This document shows, piece by piece, positions 8,842-18,547 of a stretch of DNA of 64,000 nt. The translations under genes and the position numbers were made by a program. Numbering within the stretch: position 1 is the stretch's first letter; each line of letters begins with the position of its first letter. The DNA lies in contig NZ_CP154857.1 of assembly GCF_039614715.1 (NCBI RefSeq), forward strand, positions 2,170,001-2,234,000, read 5' to 3'. The DNA is from Microbacterium sp. AZCO (lineage in GTDB: Bacteria > Actinomycetota > Actinomycetes > Actinomycetales > Microbacteriaceae). The notes under the pieces were generated by a model. The model was not told the DNA's origin and did not search any database. It saw nothing but the letters and a program-made list of their open reading frames with translations.

Positions 8842-9792
8842 TCAGCCGGCGGGGGTCGGAGTCGGCGTCGGGCTCGACGTCTTGTAGTAGCTGTCGCTCG
8901 CGAGCGTCAGGACGAACTGCGAGAACTCGGCGGGGTCATCGAGTGCGCCGACGTAGGGCGTGCCGTTGACGAGCACCATGGGCGCCTTCGTGAGCGTGAC
9001 GCCGTCGGTGTCGGGGATGCCCTCGAGCGCTCGGTCGGTGGCCGACTTGGCCCAGGCGGCGAAGTCCTCGTCCTCGATGCAGGCGCGCACGATCTTGGCC
9101 GGCGCACCCTTCGCGATCGCGATGGCGGCGAGCTCGGAGTCGGTGAAGCCGTCCGAGTCGAGGGCGGGCTGCTTCTCGAGCAGGGCGTGCGTGAACGCGA
9201 AGAACTTGTCGGGGGCGTGCGTCGCGACGCAGGCGGCGGCGCTCGCGGCGCGCAGGGAGTACTTCGTGCCGTTCGACTTGGCGGTCAGCATCGCGACGGG
9301 GTAGTACGTCAGCGTCGCGGCGCCCTGCGACACCCAGGCCGAGAGCTGCGGCGCATTGGCGAGCTGGAAGTCGCGCGAGCCGGACGAGAGGTAGTCGACG
9401 TACACCCGGATGTCGACGGCGGCGCCCTTCGTCGGGGTCGCGCCGGGGGTCGGCGTCTCGGTGGGCGCGGGGGTCTCGGTCGAGGCACCGGCGCCGGGAG
9501 CGTCGAGATCGCCCGCCGCGTCCTCCATCGTCGTGCCCGAGACGCTCGTGACGACGACGCCGTCATCTGTCACATTCGTGGGATCGAGAAGGGGCTTGGA
9601 TGCTGCGGAGCCGACCGTCCAGGTGACGACGACGGCGACGACCGCCACGACGGCCGCCACGACGACGGCGATCGAGGTGGTGCGGATCACCCGGGCACGC
9701 GACTGCTTCGCCTGCACCTGGAGCGCCTTCTCGCGCACCGCTTCACGGCGGTCGCTCGGAACGGGCGCGTTGGGTGATTCGTCGCTCGACAT
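8842..9792 (-). CDS. DsbA/thioredoxin_4-like exported protein lacking the CXXC site
   Basis: A 316-residue membrane-anchored protein: cytoplasmic basic start, one helix (about residues 39-62), a Thr/Pro-rich linker (ETPAPTETPTPGATPTKG) and an extracellular thioredoxin_4/DsbA-like domain. In active relatives the domain starts with a strand followed by CPxC; here the same place reads VYVDYLSSGSRDF, so SSGS (residues 136-139) replaces the redox motif. The cis-Pro loop (LTKAPMVLVNGTPYVG) is kept, and two cysteines remain further on (ACVATHAP and RACIEDED). It is probably not a disulfide oxidase; a chaperone or binding role is likelier. ATG 9792 is preceded by a purine-rich stretch. Confidence 0.82.
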   Translation of the reverse strand: MSSDESPNAPVPSDRREAVREKALQVQAKQSRARVIRTTSIAVVVAAVVAVVAVVVTWTVGSAASKPLLDPTNVTDDGVVVTSVSGTTMEDAAGDLDAPGAGASTETPAPTETPTPGATPTKGAAVDIRVYVDYLSSGSRDFQLANAPQLSAWVSQGAATLTYYPVAMLTAKSNGTKYSLRAASAAACVATHAPDKFFAFTHALLEKQPALDSDGFTDSELAAIAIAKGAPAKIVRACIEDEDFAAWAKSATDRALEGIPDTDGVTLTKAPMVLVNGTPYVGALDDPAEFSQFVLTLASDSYYKTSSPTPTPTPAG

Positions 9793-9976
9793 GGAACCTT
9801 CTGGGAACGGGGTGGCCCGAGGCCTGGTCGCACCGGGGCGGCGACCGTTGACGATGCTAGCCAGGCACCCTGGGAAAAGCCCAGACGGAGCCTCCGCGGC
9901 GGCTCCGCGCGGCGCCGCAGGCTGCTGCATCCGCTCTCCGACGGCACCCGGAATCGGCCGCAGCGCCCCGCCATGT

Positions 9977-10063
9977 CATACTGAGAGATACGCCCAACGG
10001 TGGGCGGCGGGAAAAGCCCCCGCACTTCCATTCACTACGGATCGTCCGGCACGTACCTGCCGG
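9977..10063 (+). promoter_or_regulatory. Promoter and structured leader of msiK
   Basis: A -10-like CATACT (9977-9982) is followed by three short hairpins: GCCCA/TGGGC at 9992-10005, GCGGG/CCCGC at 10007-10023, and CCGGCA/TGCCGG at 10046-10063. The last lies 2-3 bases before the AAGGAG ribosome site. A conserved msiK leader RNA has been described in actinobacteria; I cannot confirm its consensus here. The rest of 9793-9976 shows nothing recognisable. Confidence 0.4.
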
Positions 10064-10077
10064 TGAAGGAGAACACA

Positions 10078-11178
<1,101 letters not shown>

Positions 11179-11188
11179 TCGATCAGGA

Positions 11189-11227
11189 CACAGCGCGGGC
11201 GGCTCTTCACAGACCGCCCGCGCTGTG
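11189..11227 (+). terminator. Terminator after msiK
   Basis: A perfect 14-bp GC-rich stem (CACAGCGCGGGCGG with CCGCCCGCGCTGTG) with an 11-base loop, starting 11 bases after the msiK stop and followed by CCGTTT. Confidence 0.75.
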
Positions 11228-11244
11228 CCGTTTCCAGGAGAAGA

Positions 11245-12549
11245 ATGCCCGCCGCCCTCAGCATCACCGCCAGCTCCGTCGACCCGGGTCTCCTGACGCT
11301 GCCGTGGTCGACGCCTCTCGCCGAGTGGCCGTCGAGCCACATCGTGTTCCTCCCGAAGGGCATCTCGCGGCACCTCGTGCGCTTCGCCAACCTCTCCGGG
11401 CGCGTCGTCGCCATCAAGGAGACGACCGAGGAGATGGCACGCCGCGAGTACGACATGCTGGGCAACCTGCATCGCCTGGACGCTCCGTGCGTCGAGCGCG
11501 TCGCGGTGATCGCGGGACGAGTGGATGCCGCGGGCGAGCCGCTGCCCGCCGCGCTCGTCACGGCCCACCTGAAGTTCTCCCTCCCCTACCGCGCCCTGTT
11601 CACGCAGGTGCTGCGCCCCGACACCGCGAACCGCCTCGTCGACGCCCTCGCGGTGCTCCTCGTGCGGCTGCACAACGTGGGCTTCTTCTGGGGCGACGTG
11701 TCGCTCTCGAACACGCTGTTCCGCCGCGACGCGGGCGCCTTCGCCGCGTACCTCGTGGACGCCGAGACGGGTGAGCTGCACGAGAGCGGTCTGACGCCGG
11801 GGCAGCGCGCGCACGACCTCGACGTCGCGCGCACCAACATCGCCGGCGAGATCATGGACCTCGAGGCGGGCGGGCGGCTCGAGGGCGGCGTCGACGCGCT
11901 CGCGATCGCCGACGGCATCATGTCGTCGTACCACTCGCTGTGGGGCGCCCTCACCGACAAGGAGAGCTTCGGCTCCGACGAGGCGTGGCGCATCACGGAG
12001 CGCGTCCGGCGGCTCAACGAGCTGGGCTTCGACATCGGCGAGATGTCCATCCAGGCCACGACGGACGGCACGCGCGTCTCGATCCAGCCGAAGGTCGTGG
12101 ATGCCGGCCATCACCAGCGGCGCCTGCTGCGCCTCACGGGCCTCGATGTCGAGGAGAACCAGGCGCGCCGCCTGCTCAACGATCTGGACGAGTTCCGGGC
12201 GCGAGTCTCACGCCTCGGCGATGACGAGGAGATGGTCGCGCACGAGTGGCTGACGCGCGTCTTCGAGCCGGTCGTCAAGGCGATCCCCTTCGACCTGCGT
12301 TCCAAGCTCGAGCCCGCAGAGGTGTTCCACCAGGTGCTCGAGCACCGCTGGTACATGTCGCAGGCGCGCGGCAAGGCCGTGCCGCTCGCCGAAGTGCTCA
12401 CGAGCTACGTCGACGACGTGCTGCGGCATCGCCGGGATGAGGCTACCGTGATGGGTCCGCCCACCGAGACGATGGCACTCCCCGTGATCACGGGTGCGAT
12501 CGACACCCTCGACGACGACGAAGAGATCGACTGGCGCGACCTGGTCTGA
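11245..12549 (+). CDS. DUF4032 protein with lipopolysaccharide-kinase-like fold
   Basis: A 434-residue soluble protein. The N-terminal half looks like a kinase of the Rio/LPS-kinase type: a lysine strand in VVAIKETTEEMARREYD (Lys about 60, Glu in the following helix), a catalytic-loop equivalent GFFWGDVSLSNTLF (about 145-158, GD in place of HRD) and a metal-binding YLVDAETGE. The C-terminal DUF4032 region follows from about 220. Function is unknown. ATG 11245 follows CAGGAGAAG. The msiK-DUF4032 order is probably conserved, but a strong terminator separates the two, so regulation may differ. Confidence 0.82.
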   Translation: MPAALSITASSVDPGLLTLPWSTPLAEWPSSHIVFLPKGISRHLVRFANLSGRVVAIKETTEEMARREYDMLGNLHRLDAPCVERVAVIAGRVDAAGEPLPAALVTAHLKFSLPYRALFTQVLRPDTANRLVDALAVLLVRLHNVGFFWGDVSLSNTLFRRDAGAFAAYLVDAETGELHESGLTPGQRAHDLDVARTNIAGEIMDLEAGGRLEGGVDALAIADGIMSSYHSLWGALTDKESFGSDEAWRITERVRRLNELGFDIGEMSIQATTDGTRVSIQPKVVDAGHHQRRLLRLTGLDVEENQARRLLNDLDEFRARVSRLGDDEEMVAHEWLTRVFEPVVKAIPFDLRSKLEPAEVFHQVLEHRWYMSQARGKAVPLAEVLTSYVDDVLRHRRDEATVMGPPTETMALPVITGAIDTLDDDEEIDWRDLV

Positions 12550-12564
12550 GCCGGGGCGGCCGAG

Positions 12565-12636
12565 CCTGCACATCCCGGCGTGGATGTGCAGGATGACGGA
12601 TGCCACGCTGCTGCGCGCTCCGTCATCCTGCACATC
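12565..12636. repeat. Three-arm inverted repeat, probable bidirectional terminator
   Basis: The arm CCTGCACATC(C) occurs at 12565-12575 and again at 12627-12636, and its complement GGATGTGCAGG at 12582-12592 can pair with either. With the upstream arm it makes an 11-bp stem with a 6-base loop. With the downstream arm it extends to an 18-bp perfect stem (12583-12600 with 12619-12636). The element lies between two convergent genes. Confidence 0.7.
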
Positions 12637-12675
12637 TCCGTCATTCGGCGCGGATGCTCCGCGCGCGAGGACGCG

Positions 12676-13317
12676 TCAGTAGCCGACGGTGAAGCGCTCG
12701 CGGTGGTGCTTCGGCGTCTCGATCTCGTCGATGATTGCGACCGCCAGGTCGGGTCCCGAGATGAAGGACTCGCCCTGATCGTCGACGACGATGACGTCGC
12801 CGCCGTCCCGGTAGCTGCCCGTGCGCTCGCCGGGGTTCCAGGCGCCGAACCCGCCGGCGGGGTGGATGTAGAACCAGTCGTGCCCGTGGTCCTGGGCCTG
12901 CAGGTCCTCCAGGACGCCGATCGCCTCCAGGGCCTCAGGCTTGTACTCCTCGGTGAAAGAAGGCTGGTCGACGACCCGCTCGCCGCCGGGCGCGACGAGG
13001 CTCCCGCCGGCGCCGCCGATGACACCGACGCGCACCGAGGTGGGCAGCTCCGCGACGAGCTGCGCGACGTTCGTGCGCACGCTGCCCTCCATGTCGCCTC
13101 GCGCGGGCACGGCGAGGACGACGACGTCCACGCCCTCGAGCTCGCTCACGAGGCTCGGCACGTCGAGGAGCGTGCCCTCGATGTAGGTGGCACCCTCGAC
13201 GCGCTCGGCCGGCAGCGTGCGCGCCACCGAGACGACGGTGTGCCCGCGATGCACCCCCTCGGCGAGGATGTGGCTGCCGGCGTAGCCGGTCCCTCCGATG
13301 ACGGCGATACGAGCCAT
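12676..13317 (-). CDS. NAD(P)-binding protein, atypical SDR (NmrA/YwnB-like)
   Basis: A 213-residue single Rossmann-fold protein beginning MARIAVIGGTGYAGSHI, with the glycine motif GGTGYAG (residues 8-14) and the internal SVRVGVIGGAGGSLV strand. The C-terminal part (DWFYIHPAGGFGAWNPGERTG and FISGPDLAVAIIDEIE) is that of the NAD(P)H-binding subgroup also called YwnB or BVR-B-like. The catalytic YxxxK is absent, as usual for atypical members; function unknown. ATG 13317 follows GAAAGGA. It lies alone in front of the rlmB stop. Confidence 0.88.
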   Translation of the reverse strand: MARIAVIGGTGYAGSHILAEGVHRGHTVVSVARTLPAERVEGATYIEGTLLDVPSLVSELEGVDVVVLAVPARGDMEGSVRTNVAQLVAELPTSVRVGVIGGAGGSLVAPGGERVVDQPSFTEEYKPEALEAIGVLEDLQAQDHGHDWFYIHPAGGFGAWNPGERTGSYRDGGDVIVVDDQGESFISGPDLAVAIIDEIETPKHHRERFTVGY

Positions 13318-13384
13318 GGTGTTCCTTTCGTCAGGTCCTGCTGAGGCCAGCGCGCCGCGTGCGCGGTTCATTCCCGCGAATGCA

Positions 13385-14383
13385 CTATTCGGGCGCGCCG
13401 GCTCGCATCGTGGAGACCTGGTAGAGGGCGACGGATGCCGCGATCCCGGCGTTGAGCGACTCGGTCGCGGCCGAAATGGGGATCGACACGATCTGGTCGC
13501 ACGTCTCGGTGACGAGCCGGGAGAGGCCCTTGCCCTCCGACCCGACGACGATGACGACGGGACGGTCCGCGAGCGCGAGGGACGGGAGCGACACGTCTCC
13601 GCCGCCGTCGAGGCCGAGCACGAAGACGCCCTGCTTCTTGAGCTCCTTGAGCGTCGTGGTCAGGTTCGGCGCGATCGCGACGGGGATCCGCGCCGCGGCG
13701 CCGGCGCTCGTCTTCCACGCGGCCGAGTTGACGCCCGCGGAGCGGCGCTGCGGGATGAGCACGCCCTGCCCGCCGAACGCCGCGGTCGAGCGGATGATCG
13801 CGCCGAGGTTGCGGGGATCGGTCACGCCGTCGAGCGCGACGAGCAGCGGGGTCTCCCCCGTGTCGATGATCTGCTCGAGGAGGTCCTGCGGGTGCGCGTA
13901 CTCGTACGGCGGCACCTTGAGCGCGACGCCCTGATGGACGCCGTCGAAGCCCGCCATGCGGTCGAGCTCGGGCCGGGTGACCTCGAGCACGGGGATCTCG
14001 CGGTGCGTCGCGATCGACAGCATCTCCTTGACCCGGTCGTCCATCTCGACGCGCTGCGCGACGTAGAGCGCCGTCGCGGGGATCTTCGCCCGCAGCGCCT
14101 CGAGCACCGAGTTGCGGCCGGTCACGGTCTCGGTGTCGTCGCCCGACTTCGACTTGGGAGCGCGGTTCGGGTTGCCCCCCTGCGAGCCGCCGGGACGGCC
14201 CTTGCCGCCCGCCGCCGCATAGCGCTCGGCCGCGGCCTTGCGCTTGCCGGCGGGGTGCCAGGCGCGGTCCTCCGCCTTGGGGGTCGGTCCGCGGCCCTCG
14301 AGGGAACGCTTGTTCTTGCCGCCGGATCCCTTGGTGGGACCCTTGCCGCCCTTGCTCGCGCCGGGGCGCCCTGGCTTAGCCAT
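13385..14383 (-). CDS. rlmB: 23S rRNA (guanosine-2'-O)-methyltransferase RlmB
   Basis: SPOUT-class enzyme that methylates G2251-equivalent ribose in the ribosomal P-loop of 23S rRNA. The 332-residue protein has a Lys/Gly-rich basic N-terminal extension of about 90 residues ([15 protein letters not shown]...), a SpoU substrate-binding domain from [11 protein letters not shown], and the knotted catalytic domain with motifs [28 protein letters not shown] and [14 protein letters not shown]. The extension is commoner in actinobacteria than in E. coli. ATG 14383 lies within the end of cysS (8-base overlap), so the two are co-translated. Confidence 0.94.
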   Translation of the reverse strand: MAKPGRPGASKGGKGPTKGSGGKNKRSLEGRGPTPKAEDRAWHPAGKRKAAAERYAAAGGKGRPGGSQGGNPNRAPKSKSGDDTETVTGRNSVLEALRAKIPATALYVAQRVEMDDRVKEMLSIATHREIPVLEVTRPELDRMAGFDGVHQGVALKVPPYEYAHPQDLLEQIIDTGETPLLVALDGVTDPRNLGAIIRSTAAFGGQGVLIPQRRSAGVNSAAWKTSAGAAARIPVAIAPNLTTTLKELKKQGVFVLGLDGGGDVSLPSLALADRPVVIVVGSEGKGLSRLVTETCDQIVSIPISAATESLNAGIAASVALYQVSTMRAGAPE

Positions 14384-15779
14384 CGATACTCCAATGTGTC
14401 CCGTCGGGGGTGTCTTCCAGGGCGATGCCGGCCGCCGCGATCGCGTCGCGGATGCGGTCGGCGGCCGCCCAGTCCTTCGTCGCACGCGCGTCGGCGCGCT
14501 GCGCGATCATCGTCTGCAGCAGGGCATCGAGTGCGGATGCCTCGGGCCCGGCCGTGTCGGCGATCCACTTCGGGTCTTCGGGGTCGATCCCGAGGATCCC
14601 GGTCATGATCGCGACCTCCGCGAACGCCCGCACGACGCCGTCGCGGTCGCCGGCGTCGAGGGCCGAGTTGCCGTCACGCACCGTCTCGTGCAAGACGGCG
14701 AGCGCCTGCGGCACGCCGAGATCGTCGTCGAGCGCCGCGGCGAACCGCTGCGGCACGGAGGCTTCGACCCGCTGATCGCCGTCGGTGGCCAGCGCGCGGG
14801 AGGCGCGGTGGAGGAAGGTGCGGATGCGGTCGAGCGCCGCCTCCGCCTCGTCGAACGACGACGCCGTGATGTCGAGGCTCGAGCGGTAGTGGGCGGCGGC
14901 GAGCGCGTAGCGCACGACGAGCGGGTCCCGCTCGCGCAGCAGGTCCTCCGCGAGGACGAAGTTGCCGAGCGACTTCGACATCTTCTGGTCGCCGACGGTG
15001 ACGAGCCCGTTGTGCACCCAGTAGCGCGCGAACGGGTCGCCGGCAGCCGTCGACTGCGCGAGCTCGTTCTCGTGGTGGGGGAAGCGGAGGTCGAGACCGC
15101 CGCCGTGGATGTCGAACTCGGGGCCGAGGTAGCGCCGCGACATGGCGGAGCACTCGATGTGCCAGCCCGGGCGTCCGGCGCCCCACGGAGAGTCCCACAC
15201 GGCCGATGCGGGCTCGTCGGGCTTTGCGCCCTTCCAGAGTGCGAAGTCGCGGGGGTCGCGCTTGCCGCGCGGGTCCGCGTCCTCGGCCGGCTCCATCGCG
15301 TCGAGGGACTGGCGGGTGAGCGACCCGTACTCCGCCCACGACCGCACGTCGAAGTACACGTCTCCGGCGGCGGCGTACGCGTGGCCGGCGTCGATCAGGC
15401 GGGCGATGAGCTCCTGCATCTGCGGGATCGACGCCGTCGCTCGCGGCTCGTAGGTCGGGGGCAGGATGCCGATCGCGGCGTACGCCCGCGAGAACTCGAG
15501 CTCCATGCGGTAGGCCAGCGCCCACCACGGCTCGGAGTCGGTCGCGTTCGTCAGCACCTTGTCGTCGATGTCGGTGACGTTGCGCACGAAGGTCACCCGG
15601 CCGTACCGGTGGGCGAGCCAGCGGCGCAGGATGTCGAAGCTCAGCGCTCCGCGCAGGTGACCGATGTGCGGTCCCGACTGTACCGTCGGACCGCAGACGT
15701 AGATGGTGACGTTCCCGGGATCGAGCGGCACGAAGTCGCGCAGCAGCTGCGCCTTGGTGTCATAGAGCCGGACGGTCAC
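14376..15779 (-). CDS. cysS: Cysteinyl-tRNA synthetase
   Basis: Charges tRNA-Cys in the cytoplasm. The 467 residues include HIGH (38-41) and KMSKS (266-270), the class I signature motifs. Zinc ligands Cys29, Cys210, His235 and Glu239 are in place ([23 protein letters not shown]). The length and the presence of a DALR/anticodon-binding C-terminus separate it from the mycothiol ligase MshC, which has a shorter tail. Its end overlaps rlmB by 8 bases. In other actinobacteria it follows ispF directly; here about 4.4 kb of accessory genes lie between. Confidence 0.95.
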   Translation of the reverse strand: MTVRLYDTKAQLLRDFVPLDPGNVTIYVCGPTVQSGPHIGHLRGALSFDILRRWLAHRYGRVTFVRNVTDIDDKVLTNATDSEPWWALAYRMELEFSRAYAAIGILPPTYEPRATASIPQMQELIARLIDAGHAYAAAGDVYFDVRSWAEYGSLTRQSLDAMEPAEDADPRGKRDPRDFALWKGAKPDEPASAVWDSPWGAGRPGWHIECSAMSRRYLGPEFDIHGGGLDLRFPHHENELAQSTAAGDPFARYWVHNGLVTVGDQKMSKSLGNFVLAEDLLRERDPLVVRYALAAAHYRSSLDITASSFDEAEAALDRIRTFLHRASRALATDGDQRVEASVPQRFAAALDDDLGVPQALAVLHETVRDGNSALDAGDRDGVVRAFAEVAIMTGILGIDPEDPKWIADTAGPEASALDALLQTMIAQRADARATKDWAAADRIRDAIAAAGIALEDTPDGTHWSIDG

Positions 15780-15840
15780 CGATCCAGCCTACCGGCGCCC
15801 CGTGCCCCGCCCCGAGTGTGACGGCACGGGATACTGGAGC

Positions 15841-16797
15841 GTGCTCCACGTCCTCGCGGTGTTCGCCGCCGCCATCCTCTTCGGCACGACGGGCACGGTG
15901 CAGGCGCTCGGCCCCGACGGCACGACCCCCCTCGCCGTGGGCGCGGTCCGTCTGGCGATCGGGGGCACGGGTCTCGCCGTCATCGCGTTCGCCCTCGCGC
16001 GCCGTCACCGCGTGCGAGCGGAGCGGAGGGGGGATGCCGCACCCCTCGCCCTCCGGCGACTCGGCCGCTCGCAGCGCGTGCGCGCCCTCTCGCTCATGGT
16101 CCTGACGGGTGTCTGCCTCGTGACCTACCAGCCGCTCTTCTTCCTCGGGACGACACGCAACGGCGTCGCGGTCGGCACCGTCATCGCGCTCGGATCGGCG
16201 CCGGTCATGGCGGGGCTCCTCGAATGGATGCTCACGCGCCGCGCGCCGAGCTCGGCGTGGATGGTCGCGACCGCCTTGGCGACCCTCGGCGTCGCACTGC
16301 TCGGCTTCGGCGGGGATGCGGCGGGCGGGGGCGGGACGGACCCGATCGGGCTCCTGGGTTCCCTCGGCGCCGCAGCCTCGTTCGCCGTCATCGCCAACGC
16401 GCAGCGGCGCCTCCTCGACGACGGCTGGGACCCGTTCACCGTGGTCGGCGCGATGGGTGCGAGCTCCGCCGTCATCTCGATCGCGGTCCTGCCGTTCGTC
16501 GACCTCTCGTGGATGGCGACGCCCGCCGGCCTCGCGATGGGACTCTGGCTCGGCATCGCGACGATCTCGATCGCCTACGTCCTCTTCACGTGGGGGCTGA
16601 GCGGCTTGACGGCGGCGACCGCCGCGACACTGACGCTCGGCGAGCCGCTGACCGCGAGCATCCTGGGCATCGTCGTCCTGGACGAGCGGCTCAGCGTCCT
16701 CGCGATCATCGGCCTCATCGTCCTGGCGGCAGGGCTCGCCCTGCTGGCGTGGGGCTCGCGCACGCGCGATCCCCGTCCCTTCGCCGTCGAGGGCTGA
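15841..16797 (+). CDS. EamA/DMT-family transporter
   Basis: A 318-residue ten-helix membrane protein with two EamA repeats. It starts with VLHVLAVFAAAILFGTTG and has the typical FLGTTRNGVAVGTVIALGSAPV and TAATAATLTLGEPLTASILG helices; the conserved E near the end of helix 9 is present. Substrate unknown; relatives export amino acids or metabolites. The GTG at 15841 is chosen because GATACT, a possible -10, lies 6-10 bases upstream, which suggests a leaderless transcript; ATG 15802 is a longer alternative. It diverges from cysS and starts the insert between cysS and ispDF. Confidence 0.85.
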   Translation: MLHVLAVFAAAILFGTTGTVQALGPDGTTPLAVGAVRLAIGGTGLAVIAFALARRHRVRAERRGDAAPLALRRLGRSQRVRALSLMVLTGVCLVTYQPLFFLGTTRNGVAVGTVIALGSAPVMAGLLEWMLTRRAPSSAWMVATALATLGVALLGFGGDAAGGGGTDPIGLLGSLGAAASFAVIANAQRRLLDDGWDPFTVVGAMGASSAVISIAVLPFVDLSWMATPAGLAMGLWLGIATISIAYVLFTWGLSGLTAATAATLTLGEPLTASILGIVVLDERLSVLAIIGLIVLAAGLALLAWGSRTRDPRPFAVEG

Positions 16798-16907
16798 TCA
16801 GGGCTCCGTCAGCGGGCGCCCGCAGGATCGGCAAGGACGACCAGAGCGATGTGACCCGCACGGCACACGTCGCGTACATTCGTGACGTCCCGCGAGAAGG
16901 AGAGTGG

Positions 16908-17372
16908 ATGCCGATCGAGATCCTGGCCGACGACCTCACGAACGAGGCGACCCTGCGCCTGATCGCGAGCCATCTCGACGGCATGCACGAGAGCTCGCCC
17001 CCCGAGAGCGTGCACGCACTCGACGTCGCGGCGCTCCGGCATCCCTCGATCACGTTCTGGTCGGCCTGGATCGACGGCGACCTCGCCGGCATCGGCGCCC
17101 TCAGGGCGATCGACGCCGAGCGCGGCGAGCTCAAGTCGATGCGGGTCGACGACCGCTTCCGCGGCACCGGCGTGGGCCGGGCCATCCTGCGCCGCATCGT
17201 CGCGGAGGCGCGCGAGCGCGGCATGACGAGCCTGTGGCTCGAGACCGGCTCGACCCCCGACTTCACGCCGGCGCAGCGGCTCTACGCGAGCGAGGGCTTC
17301 GTCGTGTGCGAGCCGTTCGAGGGATACACGCACGACCCGTTCTCGGTGTTCATGACGCTCTCGCTGTCGTGA
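16908..17372 (+). CDS. GNAT-family N-acetyltransferase
   Basis: A 154-residue acetyl-CoA-dependent acyltransferase. The core motif A is clear: LKSMRVDDRFRGTGVGRAIL (about residues 65-84) with the pyrophosphate loop RGTGVG. Motif B follows as LWLETGSTPDFTPAQRLYASEGF. It resembles the small PhnO/YafP-like group that acetylates amino groups; the acceptor is unknown. ATG 16908 follows GAAGGAGAG. Its 3' end overlaps the convergent flavoprotein gene by 23 bases. Confidence 0.9.
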   Translation: MPIEILADDLTNEATLRLIASHLDGMHESSPPESVHALDVAALRHPSITFWSAWIDGDLAGIGALRAIDAERGELKSMRVDDRFRGTGVGRAILRRIVAEARERGMTSLWLETGSTPDFTPAQRLYASEGFVVCEPFEGYTHDPFSVFMTLSLS

Positions 17373-18459
17373 GCGCGCTGTCGGCCGGGACGTCCGCGAA
17401 GAGGCGCTCGACGACGTAGTCGGCATCGACGCCCATCCCCATGAGCGTCGGGGAGGCGACCGAGTACTGGAACGGCAGTCCGAGGAAGGCCAGCCCGGGG
17501 ACCGTCCGCGAGATGCCCCGATACTCGTCCGGCCAGCCCGTCCCGTCGACCGCGCCGTCGATGCGGATCCACGTGAAGTCCGGTCGCGACCCCGTGCACC
17601 ACACGATCGTCGCGGCGTCGATCGCGACGCCGTCGTCGGTCGCGGGCCGGCCCGAGGCATCCGCGCCCCCGATGCGCGGGACACGCACGACGCCGGCGCG
17701 ATCGAGGTCCTTGAGCGAGTTGCGCACGAGATCGACCCCGTGACCGCGCGCCGTGTCGCGCAGCTCGCGGCCCTTCGCGGTGTCGATCGTCGTCCGCAGC
17801 AGGCGGCGGATGAAGATGCGGCTCACGAGGTTGCCGATGGGTGTGTCGATGTCGCCGGGAACCTGTCCCGGGTGACGGCCGGCGAGCGTGACATCGTGCC
17901 CGGCGGCAGCCGCCTCGAGGGCGATGTCGGTGCCCGAGTTGCCGGCGCCGACGACGAGGACGCGGCCGGGGGCGAGATCCTCGGGTCCCGCATACGCGAG
18001 CGAGTGGATCTGACGGATGCCGGGGTCGAGCCGGGGCGCGAAGTCCGGTGTCACCGGCACTCGGTGTGCGCCTGCCGCGACGACGACCCGGCGCGCGAGG
18101 AGGATCTCCCCCGCGCTCGTCTCGAGACGGAAGCCCGCTCCGGCGCGGGTGAGGGCCACGACGCGGGTGCTCGTGTGAACCGGGAGCGCGAACGTCTCGG
18201 CGTACCGCTCGAGGTAGTCGCCGAACTGCGCGCCCGTCGGGAACTCGAAGTAGCCGATGTCGAGGCGCAGCCCGGGAAGCTCCGCGAGGCTCCGGGGCGT
18301 GAAGAGCTTCAGCGACCGGTACCGCGTCCGCCACGTGTCCCCGACGCGCCGCTGGTCGTCGAGGACGACGACGTGGATGCCGCGATCGCGCAGCCGCTTG
18401 GCGACGCCGAGTCCGGCGGCTCCCGCGCCGACCACGATGGTGTCGAATTCCGTGTCCAT
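17350..18459 (-). CDS. Flavin-containing monooxygenase-type NAD(P)/FAD oxidoreductase
   Basis: A 369-residue two-dinucleotide-fold flavoprotein. FAD site: VVGAGAAGLGVAKRL (about residues 10-24). NADPH site: VLVVGAGNSGTDIALEA (about 167-183). RRVGDTWRTRYRSLKLFTPR matches the FMO/CzcO group, whose members hydroxylate substrates or act in metal or indole metabolism. Substrate unknown. ATG 18459 is preceded by GGAGGA. The LuxR gene next upstream on the same strand, 88 bases away, is the likely regulator or operon partner. Confidence 0.88.
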   Translation of the reverse strand: MDTEFDTIVVGAGAAGLGVAKRLRDRGIHVVVLDDQRRVGDTWRTRYRSLKLFTPRSLAELPGLRLDIGYFEFPTGAQFGDYLERYAETFALPVHTSTRVVALTRAGAGFRLETSAGEILLARRVVVAAGAHRVPVTPDFAPRLDPGIRQIHSLAYAGPEDLAPGRVLVVGAGNSGTDIALEAAAAGHDVTLAGRHPGQVPGDIDTPIGNLVSRIFIRRLLRTTIDTAKGRELRDTARGHGVDLVRNSLKDLDRAGVVRVPRIGGADASGRPATDDGVAIDAATIVWCTGSRPDFTWIRIDGAVDGTGWPDEYRGISRTVPGLAFLGLPFQYSVASPTLMGMGVDADYVVERLFADVPADSALTTARAS

Positions 18460-18547
18460 GGGGTCCTCCGATCGCCCTGTCCTTCGGACGATAGGAGGAC
18501 CGGGCGTGCGGCTCATCGGCAGAAATGAGCATTTCCGCCGCGGAGCG

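Noticed and set aside
14376..15779. Mycothiol ligase MshC instead of CysS
   Set aside because: Length (467) and the C-terminal domain, plus the conserved partner rlmB, fit cysteinyl-tRNA synthetase.
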